Source: an uncultured Poribacteria bacterium
Lineage (GTDB): Bacteria > Poribacteria > WGA-4E > PCPOR2b
DNA length: 64,000 bases
Assembly (NCBI GenBank): GCA_958296125.1
Contig: OY282444.1
Location: 1,979,940 to 2,043,939 of the forward strand
Reading direction: 5' to 3'
The first letter of the stretch is position 1. Every line of letters begins with the position of its first letter. Shown one piece after another: positions 9,413-16,318 of the stretch. A model generated the notes under the pieces. The model searched no databases. It was not told the origin of the DNA and saw only the letters and a list, made by a program, of their open reading frames with translations. A program made the position numbers and the translations under genes.

Positions 9413-9761
9413 CACTTCCCTTTCTGATTGAGATTAAAAACGTCGAAGTGCCAAAATACGCCCACACCTCTTCCGCTTTGCCCTCGACAATGCCTTTCCA
9501 CTTCTCCCGCTGATATATAGGCGTTTCAACGTGACAACCCTCGTACCTATCCAAAATAGCAAAATCTTGAACTGTTAATCCTCGCCAAACAACTCCTTCG
9601 ACGCTCGAATTTTCGTCGGGTATCATGACTAAATATCCCCATTTAGAGGTAACAGTTGTGCATTCAGGCATTATCGCCCTGCTTGGATCGTCGAGCAAAC
9701 GTTTAAGTAGCGATTGAATCAATTCTCGATCTTTCAAAGTGCCATAAACAAAGAGGTTCAT
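9393..9761 (-). CDS. Gamma-glutamylcyclotransferase-like (AIG2/GGCT) protein
   Basis: Small 122-residue protein with the family opening MNLFVYGTLKDRELI, where YGTL forms the substrate-binding loop, a conserved Glu in SVEGVVWRGL, and LDRYEGCHVETPIYQRE. The family releases 5-oxoproline from gamma-glutamyl peptides or amines, although many bacterial members are untested. Its 3' end overlaps the start of the M42 aminopeptidase gene, so the two could act on gamma-glutamyl peptides and the freed residues. No clear ribosome-binding site precedes the ATG. Confidence 0.8.
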   Translation of the reverse strand: MNLFVYGTLKDRELIQSLLKRLLDDPSRAIMPECTTVTSKWGYLVMIPDENSSVEGVVWRGLTVQDFAILDRYEGCHVETPIYQREKWKGIVEGKAEEVWAYFGTSTFLISIRKGSDEPSIH

Positions 9762-9891
9762 ACTATAGAGTGAAACGTGAAAACAATTTTAGTCCATTAG
9801 TTCATGAACGAACTCTTGAACCTTTGAACGATGTGAAAACGAGAGTCTCATCAACTAGCACCGAAGGTTAATAGGTCAGAACGCTCTCTGA

Positions 9892-12363
9892 TTACGCTTT
9901 ACGTTTCAGCGTGAGATAGAAGCGACTTCCTTTACCCAACTGACTCTCCGCCCAAACCTCACCGCCGTGGAGTTCGACAAGGTTTTTCACTATCGGCAGC
10001 CCTAAACCGATGCCGCCTCTTTTCGAGTCTGTCACTCGATGGAAACGATCAAAAATGAGATCCAATTCTGTTTGGCTAATACCGATGCCCATGTCTTCGA
10101 CGCAAATTTGAAGCATCTGATCCGATAGGGCTGCCACACGGACCTCCACATGCCTGCCGTTTTCAGTATATTTGATGGCGTTATCCAGCAAGTTTGTTAT
10201 AATCTGCCCCATCTTGTCAGCATCTACACACGCAACGACATCCAAGGCACAATCCAGACTAACTTGAATACCTTTTCTATCTGCCATCGGTTGAATCCCC
10301 GCGATTGCCTCATCAAGAATAGGGTACAGTTTCGTCGGTTCAAGCTGCAAGGAAATCTCGCCCGATTCAATCTGTGAAAGGTCTAGCAGGTCATTAATCA
10401 ACCGGATGAGCCGATCGCAATTGTCCTTTACTCGCAACAGATAGCTCGCCTGTTTCTCTGAAAGTCCCCCACCGACACCGTCAAGCAGGTTGTCCACAAA
10501 CCCTTTGATATGTGTTAATGGCGTTCGTAGCTCGTGGGACACATTATCCAAAAATTGAGATTTGAGCGTGTCTAATTGCTTGAGTTGGTCATACGTCTCT
10601 TTGAGAGCGGCAGCAATGTTGTTAAAATCCGAAACTAAATCTCCATTTGCAGCTTTTGGTATTGTGCCGCCATAAGTATCCAAGTAGGTCGCCATCAATT
10701 GTTGCCGCGCTATCTCCATTGCTTTTGTTCGTGCACTTAGCTGGGCGTAGAGCGTCGCATTTTCAATCGCAGTCGCCCCCTGATGTGCAAACGTACCGAG
10801 GAGTGCCAAATCGGCTTGGGTATACGGCTCTTCTGATAATTTTTGACCGAGTACAAGCAACCCCACTAGATTCTCGTGTTCCTTCGTCCGTGTCACGAAC
10901 GGAATCCACACTGCGGATTGGAGAAAGCCAATAAAAGTCTCTGCCGATTGAGATGGGGCAACCTGAATTAGATGAGGATCGAGGGGTTGATCTGAAAAAT
11001 CAAGCGGTTTGTCTGCCTTTTCTAGCCGTTCAAGCAGAGACGTGGATAATGTCAACGGTAATCCATTGGAGAGTGCATCAACCCCGACCGTCGCTTCTGG
11101 AACAAACCATGCCCCCTCGCCTGAAAGAGGATTTGCCTCACCTCCCTGATTGTATTGGGATTCAAAGTAACCTGACACGCGATACATCACGACTCCTCGA
11201 CTGATGTGTATCGCTTTTGTTACTTGGCGGAGTAAGGTATCTGCTAAGATTTCCAGATCGAGAATCGAGTGAAGTGTCTGGCTCAACGCCAAAAGCATTT
11301 GACGGTAGTTGTACGCCTCACGGTCAAATGCCCGATCTATCAACTTCTGAATGCGTGTCTTTGCAGGTGCAAAGAGTACAGCGGCGATAAGCACCGATAT
11401 AGCGGTCACCGTCCGAGAACGCGCAGCCGTATGGAAAAACATGGTGAGCCCTTGAATGCTTAACAGATAAATGCCGAGTGCGAATCCGCTGACAAGTGTA
11501 TATACAACGCTGCGATTGATAATGAGTTCGATATTCATCAGCCGATGTCGGATAATCGCGATGACATAGCAGATTGGTATAAGGCACAGCGTGTAAGCCG
11601 AAAAGCGGACATAGGGAATCGAGACATCCCAAACCCTCGGCATCGTCGTAAAGATAGCTTGGGGCAATGTCCCCGCAGCGATGCCAAGCAACAGCCATCG
11701 TACTTGACGACGTTGGGACGCAGAAGGTGCAGCAAAACAGGTGTGTAGGAGTAACAACTGTCCAGCAATCGAATAAGCGAAAAGAAATCCGGCCGTGACG
11801 TTTTCTAGAGGCGATAACTGTATCAGAAAGAATTCGCGGGTGTAGTCGTGCCCGCGCAGATAGAGGATGGAGGTTACGAGACACAAAGCAACCCCCGGAA
11901 CGTAGAGCCCTTTCAACAGCCACGCATGACGCTGGATAAACTGCTTTTCTGCCGGAAAGATGAGAAAGCAGTGAAGAAAAAGGCAGGGAGTAATTGTCGC
12001 CGATACGAACTGGCAGATCGGCAGCAGCTGACTGCTCAACGTTCCCTCAGTGCTTGAGAAAGTAGCGTCAACAGAGCATATACTCATGAAACCGATACTC
12101 ATCAGGTAGGAGATTCGCGCTGCCCGATGCGAACCCAAAGTTTCCTCACTTCTGTTTTTTCCATCAGATGCCGAAGAAACTTGGCTTTGCGACTGCTGCA
12201 TCCACACAAGCGTTGCAATCACCCATGTAATAAGCCCAATCAGGTAGAAGTAGCCGATTTCAGGCGTGTCCGGTGCTCTGGCGAAACTCCTTGCTCCGAC
12301 GATGAGGTATATGCCTGATGCAAGAATATAGAGAATGGTGGTCAGGTCGCGCTGGATTTTCAT
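9892..12363 (-). CDS. Membrane sensor histidine kinase with GAF domain
   Basis: An 823-residue orphan sensor kinase. The first third is a multi-helix membrane region (at least eight hydrophobic segments up to about residue 340), similar to 7TM-type sensor modules. A GAF-like domain follows (about 375-545, ending LLGTFAHQGATAIENATLYAQL), then a coiled linker and the HisKA dimerisation helix with the phospho-acceptor H610 in SHELRTPLTHIKGF. The ATPase domain has NLLDNAIKYTENG (N box), EDMGIGIS (G1) and GGIGLGLPIVKNLVELHGG (G2). No response regulator is adjacent, so the partner is elsewhere. The signal is unknown. Confidence 0.92.
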   Translation of the reverse strand: MKIQRDLTTILYILASGIYLIVGARSFARAPDTPEIGYFYLIGLITWVIATLVWMQQSQSQVSSASDGKNRSEETLGSHRAARISYLMSIGFMSICSVDATFSSTEGTLSSQLLPICQFVSATITPCLFLHCFLIFPAEKQFIQRHAWLLKGLYVPGVALCLVTSILYLRGHDYTREFFLIQLSPLENVTAGFLFAYSIAGQLLLLHTCFAAPSASQRRQVRWLLLGIAAGTLPQAIFTTMPRVWDVSIPYVRFSAYTLCLIPICYVIAIIRHRLMNIELIINRSVVYTLVSGFALGIYLLSIQGLTMFFHTAARSRTVTAISVLIAAVLFAPAKTRIQKLIDRAFDREAYNYRQMLLALSQTLHSILDLEILADTLLRQVTKAIHISRGVVMYRVSGYFESQYNQGGEANPLSGEGAWFVPEATVGVDALSNGLPLTLSTSLLERLEKADKPLDFSDQPLDPHLIQVAPSQSAETFIGFLQSAVWIPFVTRTKEHENLVGLLVLGQKLSEEPYTQADLALLGTFAHQGATAIENATLYAQLSARTKAMEIARQQLMATYLDTYGGTIPKAANGDLVSDFNNIAAALKETYDQLKQLDTLKSQFLDNVSHELRTPLTHIKGFVDNLLDGVGGGLSEKQASYLLRVKDNCDRLIRLINDLLDLSQIESGEISLQLEPTKLYPILDEAIAGIQPMADRKGIQVSLDCALDVVACVDADKMGQIITNLLDNAIKYTENGRHVEVRVAALSDQMLQICVEDMGIGISQTELDLIFDRFHRVTDSKRGGIGLGLPIVKNLVELHGGEVWAESQLGKGSRFYLTLKRKA

Positions 12364-12420
12364 TCAAATTTTCGCAGTGGTGCCCCATGTTTTTAGGGGG
12401 TTCGTCTCAATAAATCGGGC

Positions 12421-12462
12421 GGCTCACGTAAAAAGAAAGTGGACAATTTCTTAACGTGAGCC
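12421..12462 (-). terminator. Strong inverted repeat between HD-oxygenase and kinase genes
   Basis: The arms GGCTCACG and CGTGAGCC, extended by an A-rich/T-rich stretch, form a long hairpin 3' of the HD gene and 5' of the kinase gene on the minus strand. No T-run follows the stem, so it may be a factor-assisted terminator or an attenuating structure in the kinase leader. Confidence 0.4.
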
Positions 12463-12526
12463 AATCGGGATTTGCATCCGCTTCAAACAGGAGAGGCAAC
12501 TACGCCGCCCTTATAGCCCAAATTGA

Positions 12527-13084
12527 TTATTTTCTTAACCCCGCTTCCAGATAAGGGCGGTAATGCACAAGGTCCGGTGTCAGGGCATCCGGGTCTTTCC
12601 CCATCTCGTCATATCGACGCAACCGCACCGCGTCGGCAAAGTGCGGTAAGGCTTCAAACGCCTTGACTTCCGTTTCCGTTAAAGGACCGCCTTGGAGCTC
12701 CAAGCTCTTGACCGAAACAGGGGATAACAAATTGAAATAATCCGGATCGATGGCACAGAGATAACGTTTCGCAGGCACATGCAGCCGAGCTGGTTCCGTA
12801 ACCGCTGAGACAAAGTAAGGCTCTAAAAGTGCAGCGACAAGCTCTTCGTGTTTGTCGTCTATCCCGCGTGCTACAACCTCCTGGGGTAGATCATGAACTA
12901 GATGACCGTAATCGTGCAGGACAGCGGCCGCTATTAACGTATCACTGGCACCATCCTTCTCAGCAGCGTGGGCGGTTTGCAGTGCGTGCTGCTGTTGCGT
13001 GACCTGCTCACCCCCTTCATAGAGTTGATCTCCATATTTCTGAAAGGCTTCAAAAATTTCGTTGATAATATTTGCTTTGCTCAT
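12527..13084 (-). CDS. PhnZ-like HD-domain mixed-valent diiron oxygenase
   Basis: Resembles the HD-domain oxygenases associated with phosphonate degradation (PhnZ, TmpB), which cleave the C-P bond of a 1-hydroxyphosphonate with O2 and a diiron centre. Starting at the ATG at 13084 (AGGA upstream; longer reading overlaps the previous gene) gives 185 residues. The metal set lines up with PhnZ almost residue for residue: H33, H57-D58, H61, H79, H102 and D159. K106 matches the phosphonate-binding lysine, and E26 the loop glutamate; Y22 is one position farther from it than in PhnZ. It is last in a cluster with a PhyH dioxygenase, the other half of such pathways. Substrate is inferred. Confidence 0.8.
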   Translation of the reverse strand: MSKANIINEIFEAFQKYGDQLYEGGEQVTQQQHALQTAHAAEKDGASDTLIAAAVLHDYGHLVHDLPQEVVARGIDDKHEELVAALLEPYFVSAVTEPARLHVPAKRYLCAIDPDYFNLLSPVSVKSLELQGGPLTETEVKAFEALPHFADAVRLRRYDEMGKDPDALTPDLVHYRPYLEAGLRK

Positions 13085-13130
13085 TTTCCTATCCTTATGC
13101 GTGTAAAATGGATAAAATCTACGTTTTCCA

Positions 13131-14177
13131 TTAAAATACAATCTCCCGCTCAGTCCTCGCCGATTCATAGCAGCCATCGATCAATTTCTGTAAATTCAGC
13201 AGTTGCCGACGGTCCTGCATTGACCACGGAGCCCCATCCCGCAGACGCTGAATAACGTCGGTGTCTTGGTTTTGGATGCTCTCACCCCAGCCACTGTTCT
13301 CCTGCAATTCTGGGGTTTTATTGACAACCTCGCCATCTTCATCCACTGTCACGATGAACGGATCGCTGTTGAGTTTGCCTTGGGTCGTGACCATCTCGAA
13401 ACTGTGAGGCGGGGGACGGTCATCGCACCAGTTTCCCTCTAGCACATAGGTGGAACCATTGTCGAAGCGAACCAGAGCGGTAAATAGATCTTCAACATTG
13501 AACCGTTCCTTTACCTCCGGTGAGGCGAGGGGCCCACGTTTCCCTGGAAACAGGCACCGCATTGAGGCACTCACTGAGACTGGATTTGGGGACCCCCCTA
13601 CCCAGATGGCAAGATCCAGCGCGTGTATCAGTGTGGAAGCAAGGACACCGCCGGCAGAGCTGCTCAGATAATAGTGAGGCCCCCACCAAGGCGGATTGAC
13701 GTGACACCCCCAAAGCTTGCAGAACACAGGCACCCCGACTTCTCCGGATGCCACTAAATTGTGGAGGTAACGAGAGGTGGGCATATACCGCATGTTCGTG
13801 CCAAGTTGTACCTGACGACCCAGCCGCTCCGCCGTATCAAGTACTGTTTCTGCCTCCTCCAAATTCCTCATGAATGGCTTCTCGCAAAGCACATCCGCCC
13901 CTGCTTCGAGTGCTGCAAGTGCCATCTTCACATGAGTGTTTGGCATCGTCGCGACAATGACCAAATCAAGTTCGCTGGACGCGAGCATATCCGTGAAGTC
14001 GTCAGTTGTCCGTGCTTGGGGCCACACCTCTTTTGCATTCTGTAACCGTTCGGGGCTGAGGTCACAGCACGCACTCACGACAGCGGTTTCTATGCCCAGT
14101 TCCTTGATAACCTTTAAGTGGTTTTGACCCTGCGCGCCGCAACCAATCACACCAACACGTATCGGTGGATCTATCAT
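13131..14177 (-). CDS. Gfo/Idh/MocA-family oxidoreductase
   Basis: A 348-residue NAD(P)-dependent oxidoreductase of the glucose-fructose oxidoreductase, inositol dehydrogenase family. The N-terminal Rossmann fold has RVGVIGCGAQGQNHL, the conserved EKPF motif occurs as CEKPFMRNLEEAE, and the C-terminal alpha/beta domain follows. The ATG at 14177 has AGAGGAG a few bases upstream; the GTG at 14195 does not. It lies between a PhyH-type dioxygenase and a PhnZ-like oxygenase, with gaps of 94 and 46 bp, so it probably acts in the same pathway, for instance on an alcohol or aldehyde intermediate. Substrate unknown. Confidence 0.9.
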   Translation of the reverse strand: MIDPPIRVGVIGCGAQGQNHLKVIKELGIETAVVSACCDLSPERLQNAKEVWPQARTTDDFTDMLASSELDLVIVATMPNTHVKMALAALEAGADVLCEKPFMRNLEEAETVLDTAERLGRQVQLGTNMRYMPTSRYLHNLVASGEVGVPVFCKLWGCHVNPPWWGPHYYLSSSAGGVLASTLIHALDLAIWVGGSPNPVSVSASMRCLFPGKRGPLASPEVKERFNVEDLFTALVRFDNGSTYVLEGNWCDDRPPPHSFEMVTTQGKLNSDPFIVTVDEDGEVVNKTPELQENSGWGESIQNQDTDVIQRLRDGAPWSMQDRRQLLNLQKLIDGCYESARTEREIVF

Positions 14178-14271
14178 GTCTACTCCTCTTTGCACAATCG
14201 TTCACTTAGTGGTGTATCTTTTAATCCGAAAATGACTCGATTATCATTGCAATACTTCCTTTCACTCACCG

Positions 14272-15090
14272 TTAATCAACCCTCGCCGGTTGCTGCGACT
14301 CTGTCCAATTTTCGCACCCTTGGAAAGCCATGTGAGCCCCTTCCACATACTGCGGACGCGGCGCGTAGTCATTCACACCGTGGACAACCTCACCGCGCAA
14401 CAGAAAGGCACAAGGCCAAGGCTCCTCTGAGGTAATTCGTGTGCTCGTCGGGATGTAGCGAATGGTTAAACCGCAACGCCGCTTTGCGGAGGGATTCGGG
14501 TTGGATCCGTGAATGATGTTCGGGTGATGTACCGAAACGTCACCGGCTTTAAGCACAAAATCAACCGCCTTGGATTCATCGACCAATGCAGGATCTATGT
14601 GAGAACTGAGAACGTTAGGGACACCAGTGCTTCGCTGCATTTCATGGAGTTCCATTCGATGCGTGCCGGGGATAACGCGCATACAACCGTTCCTCGGAGT
14701 TGAATCATCAACAGCAAGCCATAGCGTGACAACCTCCATCGGTGCCAACGGCCAATAGCTGCCATCCTGATGCCAAAGCACAGGTCTTCCATCGGTAGGC
14801 GGCTTGCTGATATAGTGGGACGCAAACAAAGCAATGTTGGGACCGATAAAGATTTCTGCAACATCAAGTAGTCGAGCGTCGCTGATCAACCGGACCCAGA
14901 ACGGATCTTCTCTGACAAGCCGATGGTGTAGGTGCTCAGGGCGTAACTCCGGATTCTTTTCAAGCAGCCAATCAACGTGATTGCTTGTCTCTTGAATTAA
15001 GTCTGAATCCAGAATGTCTCGAAAAATCGCGTAGCCGTCGCGTCTATACTGTTGTTGAACGAGGGCGCGTTTGTTCGATGAATTATCCAT
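14272..15090 (-). CDS. Phytanoyl-CoA dioxygenase (PhyH)-family Fe(II)/2-oxoglutarate enzyme
   Basis: A 272-residue non-haem iron oxygenase. The facial triad is visible as HQD (LWHQDGSYW) and a distal histidine in NIIHGSNPN, with an arginine in LTIRYIP for 2-oxoglutarate. AAAGGAAA precedes the ATG. PhyH-family members include PhnY and TmpA, which alpha-hydroxylate aminoethylphosphonates before a PhnZ-type enzyme cleaves the C-P bond. Here a PhnZ-like gene lies two genes downstream on the same strand, which suggests a phosphonate or related substrate. Family assignment is firm, substrate is inference. Confidence 0.88.
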   Translation of the reverse strand: MDNSSNKRALVQQQYRRDGYAIFRDILDSDLIQETSNHVDWLLEKNPELRPEHLHHRLVREDPFWVRLISDARLLDVAEIFIGPNIALFASHYISKPPTDGRPVLWHQDGSYWPLAPMEVVTLWLAVDDSTPRNGCMRVIPGTHRMELHEMQRSTGVPNVLSSHIDPALVDESKAVDFVLKAGDVSVHHPNIIHGSNPNPSAKRRCGLTIRYIPTSTRITSEEPWPCAFLLRGEVVHGVNDYAPRPQYVEGAHMAFQGCENWTESQQPARVD

Positions 15091-15252
15091 CTGATTTCCT
15101 TTCGCGGTAGGTATTGAGGCTTAGACATCGGGCATAAGCAGGTCTCACTCAAACCGAATGCCGCCATTCTAACACGAATTCACGCACGATGTAAAGTCAA
15201 CTTTTGCAATTGGGGTGCAGCTCCAACTTTGACCTGATAGGAAAGCTTCAAG

Positions 15253-15726
15253 TTAGTGGCTGGATTCCTTTTTCTCGATCGGGACCTGCATCAACTCTAA
15301 GATAAAACCATCTGGATCCTTGAAGAACACCACATACACAATACCCCAGTCCAAGTCAAAGCTAACCGGCTCCGACACGAATTCGACTCCCTTTGCCCTC
15401 AAATCCTGATAGGCAGCCCACACATCCGGCACGCCGAAGCAGAAATGTGAGTGAGCGACATCCCCTACTTGTGCATCAGATACGTTGCCTTCGGGCGCGA
15501 TGTATTGCTGCAAGTCGAGCATAACTCCCGGCGTTTCGGGTGCCTCCAACCGGACCACTTCCATAATCACATCCGGTTTGCCTGCCATCTTCGAGATAGT
15601 TTCACCCTCTAGGTGATGCCGTTCGACCTCTTTCAGCCCAAGCAGATCGCAGTAAAACGCCAACGAGCGTTCCATATCGCTGACTGTTACCGATACATGG
15701 TCTAGAATATTGACGGAATTAATCAT
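15253..15726 (-). CDS. VOC-superfamily (glyoxalase-like) protein
   Basis: A 157-residue vicinal-oxygen-chelate protein with two beta-alpha-beta-beta-beta modules. Candidate metal ligands are the histidine in ILDHVSVTVSD, the HSHFCF histidine and the glutamate in FILELMQV. It starts with the typical MERSLAFYCDLLGLKEVER helix. GGAGG lies upstream of the ATG. It opens the minus-strand cluster with the PhyH, MocA and HD genes, 163 bp upstream of the dioxygenase. The superfamily includes epimerases, glyoxalases and dioxygenases, so the reaction cannot be named. Confidence 0.85.
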   Translation of the reverse strand: MINSVNILDHVSVTVSDMERSLAFYCDLLGLKEVERHHLEGETISKMAGKPDVIMEVVRLEAPETPGVMLDLQQYIAPEGNVSDAQVGDVAHSHFCFGVPDVWAAYQDLRAKGVEFVSEPVSFDLDWGIVYVVFFKDPDGFILELMQVPIEKKESSH

Positions 15727-15837
15727 GTGATGCCTCCTTCATATCGCGTTATACGCAAATTGGACGAAAAACACTTTCCATGTTGAGTGCATCTTCTTTG
15801 AATTGAGGTTGCAGGAAGGGGTAATCTTGAGTATAAT

Positions 15838-16024
15838 AGCGCAAGTTGCTAGGTATTCCCAGTTGGTCAAGTCTCTTATTGCGCCCCCATAATTTGTGGG
15901 ACGATAGGTGTTATAGCCGCAAGGGGGAAAGGGGGAGACCAACGCCTGTGCCTTGGCTCACTTTCTCACTCTTTCACCTGCTCACTTTCATTATTCACCC
16001 CAGCGGAGCGATAAGTGGCAACTT
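15838..16024. mobile_element. MITE-like element A, copy 1
   Basis: The left end reads AGCGCAAGTTGCTAGG and the right end AAGTGGCAACTT, forming imperfect terminal inverted repeats. They are flanked by the direct repeat GAGTATAAT (15829-15837 and 16025-16033). The interior has no open frame that I would call a gene. The ends match those of the element at 54315-54486. Confidence 0.65.
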
Positions 16025-16056
16025 GAGTATAATGCCTGACAGAACTTCGCACAAGC

Positions 16057-16111
16057 CCAATGCTTGCCTGGTCTGTCCGTGCCGAGACCAGGCGGAACGG
16101 ACAGCATTGGG
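16057..16111. repeat. Micro-repeat copy inside a 55-bp palindrome
   Basis: The 18-mer GTCCGTGCCGAGACCAGG (16075-16092) lies inside a larger palindrome whose outer arms are CCCAATGCT and AGCATTGGG. The same 18-mer family recurs in the neighbouring tnpB element and at 30.35 and 47.17 kb. Confidence 0.75.
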
Positions 16112-16194
16112 TCAAACCGTGTTTTTTTATTTCAACGATAGTGAGGCTGTGTTATAATTAGATTATCTTTCTTGTGGGAGAGTCTCACGCCACC

Positions 16195-16251
16195 GCTCGT
16201 CCGTGCCACCGTTCCGTGTGCCCCGCGAACGGGACAGGCAGGCGTGACCAG
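16195..16251. repeat. Micro-repeat cluster inside the IS left-end hairpin
   Basis: Between GCCACC (16189-16194) and GGTGGT (16253-16258) lie about 57 bases made of micro-repeat material: GTCCGTGCC, a CCGTTCC unit, GCGAACGGGACAGGCAGGC and GACCAGG. Removing them closes the terminal hairpin to a compact structure, so they look like a later insertion. Confidence 0.65.
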
Positions 16252-16318
16252 GGGTGGTGTCTCCCACACCCCATTGAGGCGGGATATGAAAGATAGAAAG
16301 AGACTCCCCTGTTAAAAC

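Noticed and set aside
13085-13177. 31-residue N-terminal extension of the HD oxygenase
   Set aside because: Overlaps the previous gene and has no ribosome site; the ATG at 13084 fits PhnZ numbering.
16057-16267. Possible CRISPR array from recurring 18-mers
   Set aside because: Spacing is irregular, orientation varies and copies lie inside a coding sequence; no spacer-repeat periodicity and no cas genes.
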